From JAEHDI01 sp035455185 (GTDB lineage: Bacteria > Acidobacteriota > Terriglobia > Bryobacterales > Bryobacteraceae), in assembly GCA_035455185.1 (NCBI GenBank), contig DATIFQ010000391.1:1-9962 (forward strand): a DNA stretch of 9,962 nt, in the 5' to 3' direction. Positions within the stretch are counted from its first letter, which is position 1. Each line of letters opens with the position of its first letter. A model generated the notes under the pieces. That model had not been told where the DNA came from, searched no databases, and saw only the letters and a program-made list of their open reading frames with translations. The position numbers and the translations under genes are program-made. Shown piece after piece: positions 5,151 to 9,962 of this stretch.

Positions 5151-5955
5151 TCGGCATTCCGGAAGGCTGTCCTCGCCGCTTTCTCGGGGCGGTCCGGCTC
5201 AGCGTCAACAGGAGTGCCGCGGTAACAAACAGAACGCCGGCAAGCGCGATTTCGGAAGCGTCGCTCGCCGTCGCAGGCAACTGTTCACCCGCTGCCGGCG
5301 GTGACTGCGTTTCCGTTGCCGAGTTCATGGGTTGAGCGGAAGCCGGTTTCTCGGGCTCGGATGCGGCCGGTTTTGTCGTTTGAGGTGGGGCGGGCGGCGG
5401 GTTCTCCTGCGCCGGTTCGCCGGGCAATGCAGGGGCACGGTTCATCGCCTCCTGCGTCACCTCCCGGTCCTCGTTGGGAGTTACCCTCGTGATGGCCCCG
5501 CTCTCGTCACTCACGGCCGGCACCGAGGTGTGCGCGGCACTGGCAATGTAACGGGCGCGATCTTTCGGGTACACGAACTCCTGTCCGAAGGTGTCGCCCG
5601 GATAGAACCACTTGTGAATGAACGCCGGGTCTGTACTCGTTGTCTCATAGAAGGTGAGGACCGTCTTGTCCGACGGCTCGAGTCGCTGGGCGGGTATGGC
5701 GATGAACGTCGCATACACGTGGTCCCGGTCCGCATTCAGCACCTGAACGATGTTCCGGTTGGACGACGAGTCCATCAGTTTCATCACATAGTCACCGGCT
5801 GGGACTACCACCCTGCCCGGGAATTCCACTGGTGCCGAGAACGTCAACTCGGTTTGCTTATCCGTCACGTCCGGCGCCGCGGCTGGAGTAAGAACAAGCG
5901 CTAGCGCGAGTACAGCCATCGGAACCGAAAAAATACGAACAAGATTCTTTCTCAC
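5143..5955 (-). CDS. Secreted protein with C-terminal LPATA sorting signal, sortase substrate
   Basis: The 270-residue product has four parts. A signal peptide (residues 1 to ~27, MRKNLVRIFSVPMAVLALAL and on) is followed by a beta-rich domain of about 110 residues. This domain contains VEFPGRVVVPAGDYVMKLMD, RNIVQVLNADRDHVYATFIA and WFYPGDTFGQEFVYPKDRAR, a pattern I associate with uncharacterised acidobacterial secreted proteins. A Pro/Ala/Glu/Gln-rich linker (~165-224) follows. The end is a sorting signal: LPATA at 226-230, a hydrophobic helix (~236-252) and a basic RKRR at 258-261. This is the classic tripartite LPxTG-type layout with Ala for Gly, as in class D sortase targets. The start is GTG at 5955, supported by AGGAGGT six bases upstream. 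It is the first gene of the operon. What the beta domain binds is unknown. Confidence 0.88.
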   Translation of the reverse strand: MRKNLVRIFSVPMAVLALALVLTPAAAPDVTDKQTELTFSAPVEFPGRVVVPAGDYVMKLMDSSSNRNIVQVLNADRDHVYATFIAIPAQRLEPSDKTVLTFYETTSTDPAFIHKWFYPGDTFGQEFVYPKDRARYIASAAHTSVPAVSDESGAITRVTPNEDREVTQEAMNRAPALPGEPAQENPPPAPPQTTKPAASEPEKPASAQPMNSATETQSPPAAGEQLPATASDASEIALAGVLFVTAALLLTLSRTAPRKRRGQPSGMPNA

Positions 5956-5961
5956 TGTTGC

Positions 5962-5968
5962 ACCTCCT
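5962..5968 (-). promoter_or_regulatory. Ribosome binding site fixing the GTG start of the sorted protein
   Basis: AGGAGGT on the minus strand lies six bases before GTG 5955-5953, ideal spacing, so this GTG rather than the downstream ATG at codon 13 is the start. This keeps the basic n-region MRKN of the signal peptide. Confidence 0.8.
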
Positions 5969-5983
5969 GTGCTGGTTTTTTGA

Positions 5984-6000
5984 AGGTTCCACTCGAACCT
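5984..6000 (-). promoter_or_regulatory. Hairpin in the leader of the sortase operon
   Basis: AGGTTC-GAGTG-GAACCT is a perfect six-pair stem with a five-base loop, 15 bp upstream of the ribosome site. It is followed by TCAAAAAA, not a T-tract, so it is not an intrinsic terminator on this strand. It could be a protein-binding or RNA-stability element. Confidence 0.35.
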
Positions 6001-6329
6001 ATTGAGATTGAGACGCGGACCCGTTTGGCCTCTCTGAGCGCCTCTCTACCCAACCTTTGGCACTCGGGATTCCACGGGCGGACCAGTCGTTCCAATCAAA
6101 GGACTTAGCCTGTTTGCGATTCGCGTTTGCCCGGTAAAAATTCCCAGGTCTGCCCACGTCGTGCAGTCACATCAGCTTGACTTAGCGCGCCGCCGAAGTT
6201 TCAACGATTTACGGCGCTGGCGGGCCCGAAAGGTAGTTGAAAAAACTACACGCCGGCTAATCGCACTGTTGTTGATTTCTCTCGTTTGGCAGTGCTCCTG
6301 CTTTCATTCACTTGACAGCCAAGGTCGCG

Positions 6330-6337
6330 AAAGGAGG
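6330..6337 (+). promoter_or_regulatory. Ribosome binding site favouring GTG 6344 as start
   Basis: AAAGGAGG six bases before GTG 6344 is near-perfect. The upstream in-frame ATG-like choice, GTG 6161, has no such site. Confidence 0.75.
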
Positions 6338-6343
6338 CAGTTT

Positions 6344-7339
6344 GTGCCGAGACTCTCTTCAATTGAAGTGGAAGATGAACGAACCGTCCCTCCGGCTCAC
6401 CACCACCTGGGCCGCGCACGAGACTGGGACGAAGAGCCACCCGAGCCGCGCAAGTCGCGACTCGGTTTCTGGTTAGCGATGTTTTGCCTGGCCGGCGCAC
6501 TTCTGGGCGGTGCGTGGTACTTCTACCCACGCCTGGAGGCGTACCGGTCCCAACTGAACGGATTGCCCGAGACTTTGAGCGCAATTCGGGAACGGATGGG
6601 CGCAGCGGAACAGCGGCTCGGAGACTTGCCTGCGCAGATCGAGTTGCTCAAGGAGCGTGCGGCGGGCGCGAGCCAGCGGCTGGAGCAGAAGCTGAACAGC
6701 GGACTGGAACAAGCGCGGAAAGGCACGCGGGATCTCGCCGTCTCCATGCGGCGTGAGATGCTCGAGGCCATCGGCGCTCAAGAGAAGACGGTCGCCCTTC
6801 GTTTCAAAGAAGTGGAAGCGCGGCAGCAGGCCGAGGCAGCGCGAGCGGCGCAACTGGAGCAGCAGGTGACACAGCTCAACCAGCGCATGGCAGCCATGAT
6901 CGAGGACGTGAACAACGCTCGAACTGCGGGCGCCCGCGAGTCTCAAGAGCTCCGCGAACAGATCCGCCAGACGGACGGACGGGTGGCTCAGGTCGCCAGC
7001 TTCAACGACCGCCCCCGTGAGCGTTTCGAGGTCAGCCGGGGGAAGACGCAGCAGATCGGCCCGGGGATTTTTCTTCATGTCAGCGGGGTCAATCCCCGTT
7101 ACCGCCGGTATCACGGCTGGCTTCAGCTTGTTAACGACGGCAAGATCCTGTGGCTGCGGGATCAGAGCGTGCTCCAGACCGTGGCCTTTTATGCGGGTGA
7201 GAAGGGGCTGAGACACGATCTGCTCGTGACCGGGCTCACCGAGGGCGGCGTCGCCGGATACGTGATTTTCCCGTCCGTGGGTGAGTCAGGAGGGGCGCCG
7301 AAGACCGGAACTCCGGCTGGCATGTCAATTGGCCAGTAA
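6344..7339 (+). CDS. Membrane-anchored coiled-coil protein with C-terminal beta domain
   Basis: From GTG 6344 the product is 331 residues: MPRLSSIEVEDERTVPPAHH, a charged cytoplasmic stretch, one membrane helix (about residues 40-58, LGFWLAMFCLAGALLGGAWY), a long coiled coil (about 65-230, with LKERAAGASQRLEQKLNSGL, RAAQLEQQVTQLNQRM) and a C-terminal beta-rich domain (about 230-315, RERFEVSRGKTQQIGPGIFL, GWLQLVNDGKILWLRDQSVL). The layout is a type II membrane protein whose coiled coil and beta domain face the periplasm. I recall similar unnamed proteins in Acidobacteria, but no function. A start at 6161 would add 61 residues, including a second hydrophobic stretch (LIALLLISLVWQCSC); the strong AAAGGAGG before 6344 argues against it. 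It is divergent from the sortase operon; a link is only positional. Confidence 0.78.
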   Translation: MPRLSSIEVEDERTVPPAHHHLGRARDWDEEPPEPRKSRLGFWLAMFCLAGALLGGAWYFYPRLEAYRSQLNGLPETLSAIRERMGAAEQRLGDLPAQIELLKERAAGASQRLEQKLNSGLEQARKGTRDLAVSMRREMLEAIGAQEKTVALRFKEVEARQQAEAARAAQLEQQVTQLNQRMAAMIEDVNNARTAGARESQELREQIRQTDGRVAQVASFNDRPRERFEVSRGKTQQIGPGIFLHVSGVNPRYRRYHGWLQLVNDGKILWLRDQSVLQTVAFYAGEKGLRHDLLVTGLTEGGVAGYVIFPSVGESGGAPKTGTPAGMSIGQ

Positions 7340-7358
7340 AAGCACTAATGTGAAATTC

Positions 7359-7373
7359 TTGCGTGTCGCGCAA
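7359..7373. repeat. Small inverted repeat between two genes
   Basis: TTGCG-TGTCG-CGCAA, a five-pair stem with five-base loop, 20 bp after the coiled-coil gene stop and 9 bp before the receptor -35. It is followed by AAAAACATC rather than a T-tract, so it is at best a weak terminator or an operator for the next promoter. Confidence 0.3.
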
Positions 7374-7381
7374 AAACATCC

Positions 7382-7410
7382 TTGACAGCAGCAAGATTCC
7401 GCTATACATT
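7382..7410 (+). promoter_or_regulatory. Sigma70-like promoter of the TonB-dependent receptor
   Basis: Perfect -35 TTGACA (7382-7387), 17-bp spacer, -10 TACATT (7405-7410); TATACA at 7403-7408 overlaps as an alternative. The predicted start is near 7417, giving a short leader with AGGAGG (7423-7428). Confidence 0.7.
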
Positions 7411-7436
7411 TGATTCAACTTCAGGAGGGATGCGCG

Positions 7437-9962
7437 ATGCGCCTACGCTCTGCGATTTCTCTGTCTGTCTCCCTGTGTCTTCTCATTGCCCTGGCGGCGA
7501 TGCCGCTTGCGGCCCAAACCGGCCTCGGGGTTGTACGCGGAACTGCTCTCGATGCGACCAAAGCGGCGATTCCGAGCGCGAAAGTGACTCTGACCAACAC
7601 AGAAACGGGGATTTCCCGTACCACGGAAACGTCGTCGGTAGGGATTTACTACTTTGGTGCTACGCCGATCGGCAGCTACACGTTAACGGTCGAAGCTCCG
7701 GGGTTCAAGAAATGGTCCGGCACGCTGAAGGTGGAAGCGGGCCAAACGGTTGTGGTTGACCCGGCCATGGAGGTGGGCACCTTGGAGGCGACGGTTGAAG
7801 TTACAGGGGCCGCGCCAGTGGTCACGACGGAAGGTGCGCAAGTAAGCAACGTCAAGGATGCCCTTCGTATCCACCAGTTGCCCCTAAACGGAAGAGCCGT
7901 CACCACGTTGTTCAATCTGACCCCAGGTGTGGAGGGCGGGGGAAGCCCCAGAGTCAACGGCATGAAGGTAGGTTCAACCGAGATGCTGCTGGACGGCATT
8001 TCGCTTGTGGACCGATTCGGCGGCGGTATTTCCCGTGTGCAACCGGGACTTGATACCATCCAGGAATTTCGCATCGAAACCGCAGGCTCGGGTGCACAGT
8101 ACTCGCGCCCGGCTACGGTCTCTCTGGTCACCAAGAGCGGGACCAACGCGATCCACGGAAGCGTTTTCGAGACTCACCGTAACAACTTTGGCGGCCTGCG
8201 GGCGCGCCAGCGGCAGGACGGCAACGACGCCGCCCAGTTGATCCGCAACGAATTCGGCGTTTCGGCTGGCGGCCCGGTGATCAAGAACAAGACCTTCTGG
8301 TTTTTCGCCTACGAGGCCACCCGCAACCGCCAGAGCAATTTTGCCCGGACTTCGACGCCGACGCCAGCGATGTGGGATGGCGACCTCAGCAGCGCCATCA
8401 CCCCCGACGAATTACCTGTCACCGTCTACAACCCGTTTTCGACTGCAGCCGATGGATCCCGGATACCTTTCATCAACAACAGGGTGCCGACAAACTACAT
8501 CACACCCTTTGCCCAAACGATGCGGAGTATTACTCCTGAGCCGACCGGGTCCGGGAATCCATGGCTGGAACCAAACTTCGAGACGTATTACCCCGACCAA
8601 AGCGACATCAACACCTACACCATCAAGGGCGACCACGTCTTCTCCGAACGCGACAACATCTCCGGCCGTTTTACCCGGTCTGCACAGTCCTCCAAGCTCT
8701 TTGGAGGCAGGTTCGGTTTCCCCCCTCCGGGCTGTACTAACTGCGGTGGGAGCGGCCTCACTGATGCCAAGGTCTATTCTACGTTCGCCCGCTGGAATCA
8801 CGTTTTCTCGCCTACATTTCTCAACGAGTTGCAGGCGTCCAACCACTATTCTCCAAAGAGTTCCGGAACACTGGGCAACGACGTCAACTGGGCGGACAAG
8901 CTAGGTCTTCCGAATCCCTTCGGCGTCACCGGATGGCCGACCATCTGCATGAGCGACTACTTCCTTTATTACGGCTGCTGGGATGGCGACAACCGCAAGG
9001 ATGAACACCTCACGGCTTTTCAGATCGACGACAACGTGACCTGGATCAAGGGCAAGCACTCAATCAAGGCCGGCTTTAAGGGGCGCCAGGAATACAACAA
9101 TATCCGCGAGCTACAACAGGCTCAGGGTTCCCATAGTTTTTATCAAAACTGGACGGCGTTGTACGACCCGATCAACGATGACGAGACGCCTCTGACCGGT
9201 TCGGGCCTTGCCGGCGTATTAATGGGCCTGCCGACGTTCCTGTCGAACCAGTACAACCGCGGCTACTTCTACTTCCAGCAGAAGGAAATCGGACTGTACT
9301 TTCAGGACACCTGGAAGCTCACCCCAAGGGTCACTTTGGATCTCGGACTTCGGTGGGACAAGTGGACCCCCTACCACGAAAAATACAACCGGCTGGTGAA
9401 CGTCGACCTGCAAAACTATGCCAACCAGTTCCAGGTCATTACGCCCCACAATGTCAAGATGGAGGATATCCCGGGAGTTCCTCCGGCCGTGCTTCAATCC
9501 TGGGCAGGAAGAGGCCTCACATGGGTGACTGCCGATTCGATCGGTTTTCCCGGCAGCCTCGTGCCGGCGGACAACAACAATTTCGGTCCGCGCCTAGGCG
9601 TAGCCGTCCGGCTAACCAACAGGTGGGTCCTGCGTGGCGGCTACGGAAGGTATTTCTGGACGATGCCGCTCGCGCAGATCCTGCAGTCTTCGCGAGGCAA
9701 TCCACCGCTCAACCTTAGGTTCGCCAACCGCATTGCCAGCGCGAACAATGCGGATCCCTTCCACGCTGATAGAAGCGTACCCAGCTCCGACGAATTCATT
9801 GGGAAGGCGACCGTGGACATAACGGGCGTCCAGTCAATCGGTTCGGGCGCTCAGAGCATCATGCCGTGGGATGTCAGCGACTGGACGGACAACCAGGCGG
9901 ACGAGTGGACCTTCACTCTGGAGCGGGAACTGATGAAAGATACGGCCCTGCGGCTGTCCTAC
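7437..9962 (+). CDS. TonB-dependent outer-membrane receptor with carboxypeptidase-regulatory-like N-domain (3' end outside window)
   Basis: The frame is open from ATG 7437 to the window end, 842 residues. A signal peptide ends near residue 26 (MRLRSAISLSVSLCLLIALA...AAQ). Residues ~28-120 form a CarboxypepD_reg-like beta sandwich (VRGTALDATKAAIPSAKVTL, GIYYFGATPIGSYTLTVEAP). The plug follows, with VEVTGAAPVV, the signature LPLNGRAVTTLFNLTPGV and LVTKSGTNAIHGSVFE. The rest is outer-membrane barrel, e.g. GLYFQDTWKLTPRVTLDLGL, NNFGPRLGVAVRLTNRWVLR and GGYGRYF. This is the Oar-like receptor type expanded in Acidobacteria, importing large substrates with energy from TonB-ExbBD; the substrate cannot be told. 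ATG 7437 lies eight bases after AGGAGG; an ATG at 7430 is too close. No frameshift was seen. Four cysteines (in GCTNCGG and CMSDYFLYYGC) could form disulfides in an extracellular loop. Confidence 0.93.
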   Translation, partial: MRLRSAISLSVSLCLLIALAAMPLAAQTGLGVVRGTALDATKAAIPSAKVTLTNTETGISRTTETSSVGIYYFGATPIGSYTLTVEAPGFKKWSGTLKVEAGQTVVVDPAMEVGTLEATVEVTGAAPVVTTEGAQVSNVKDALRIHQLPLNGRAVTTLFNLTPGVEGGGSPRVNGMKVGSTEMLLDGISLVDRFGGGISRVQPGLDTIQEFRIETAGSGAQYSRPATVSLVTKSGTNAIHGSVFETHRNNFGGLRARQRQDGNDAAQLIRNEFGVSAGGPVIKNKTFWFFAYEATRNRQSNFARTSTPTPAMWDGDLSSAITPDELPVTVYNPFSTAADGSRIPFINNRVPTNYITPFAQTMRSITPEPTGSGNPWLEPNFETYYPDQSDINTYTIKGDHVFSERDNISGRFTRSAQSSKLFGGRFGFPPPGCTNCGGSGLTDAKVYSTFARWNHVFSPTFLNELQASNHYSPKSSGTLGNDVNWADKLGLPNPFGVTGWPTICMSDYFLYYGCWDGDNRKDEHLTAFQIDDNVTWIKGKHSIKAGFKGRQEYNNIRELQQAQGSHSFYQNWTALYDPINDDETPLTGSGLAGVLMGLPTFLSNQYNRGYFYFQQKEIGLYFQDTWKLTPRVTLDLGLRWDKWTPYHEKYNRLVNVDLQNYANQFQVITPHNVKMEDIPGVPPAVLQSWAGRGLTWVTADSIGFPGSLVPADNNNFGPRLGVAVRLTNRWVLRGGYGRYFWTMPLAQILQSSRGNPPLNLRFANRIASANNADPFHADRSVPSSDEFIGKATVDITGVQSIGSGAQSIMPWDVSDWTDNQADEWTFTLERELMKDTALRLSY

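Larger units (their letters stand above)
5956..6343. other. 388-bp divergent intergenic region
   Basis: It separates the start of the sortase operon from the likely start of the divergent coiled-coil gene. It holds the leader hairpin at 5984-6000, a second perfect short inverted repeat GTAGTT-GAAAA-AACTAC (6233-6249), and on the minus strand a direct repeat AGAGAGGC separated by four bases (near 6032-6051). A TTGACA at 6312-6317 sits too close to the ribosome site to act as the -35 of the downstream gene. No clear -10 was found for either direction. An in-frame extension of the downstream gene covers 6161-6343. Confidence 0.5.

Noticed and set aside
5332..5904. 190-aa plus-strand open frame opposite the sorted protein gene.
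   Set aside because: Shadow of a gene with signal peptide, linker and sorting signal; no ribosome site and Arg/Gly-rich.
6061..6160. GGCAAAC and CGCAAACAGGCTAAG on the minus strand, faintly like a cyclic-di-GMP-I riboswitch.
   Set aside because: The two motifs are only a few bases apart rather than separated by a stem, and the conserved helices cannot be formed.
6473..7216. 247-aa minus-strand open frame opposite the membrane coiled-coil gene.
   Set aside because: Leu/Arg/His-rich mirror of a coiled coil; typical antisense artefact.

Overview
The window looks like chromosomal DNA of an acidobacterium, most likely a Solibacter/Bryobacter-type lineage. This is inferred from the GC-rich coding bias, a CarboxypepD_reg-plug-barrel TonB receptor with the LPLNGR signature, an integrase relic of a kind common in those genomes, and a sortase-substrate pair with an LPxTA signal. 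No rRNA or marker gene confirms the taxonomy.

Layout. 1-544: C-terminal end of a large protein, probably a glycoside hydrolase with a trimerisation-like domain. 582-658: intact tRNA-Val(GAC) with encoded CCA, preceded by an extended -10. About 840-1465: a BrnT/CopG-type toxin-antitoxin pair in which the toxin reading frame is broken and the antitoxin is intact. 1610-1882 (minus): small conserved hypothetical protein. 2237-2536: DUF4342-like membrane protein. About 2560-2810 (minus): decayed integrase/transposase fragment. 2951-3992 (minus): PilZ-domain protein followed by a coiled-coil protein, with a clear promoter at 4102-4132 that carries a perfect palindrome in its spacer. 4348-5955 (minus): a compact operon of a secreted protein with a C-terminal LPATA sorting signal, a class D-like sortase, and a 58-residue membrane protein. 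6344-7339 (plus): divergent membrane-anchored coiled-coil protein. 7437 to the window end: N-terminal 842 residues of a TonB-dependent outer-membrane receptor with its own sigma70-like promoter.

The most coherent functional unit is the sortase operon. The substrate gene overlaps the sortase gene by 8 bp, the sortase keeps its His/Cys/Arg triad, and the substrate ends in LPATA, a hydrophobic helix and an RKRR tail. That makes a self-contained one-substrate/one-sortase system in what is probably a diderm bacterium, where sortases are uncommon and the attachment target is unclear. A second theme is decay of mobile or selfish elements, seen in the broken toxin frame and the truncated integrase, next to a tRNA gene that is a typical integration target.
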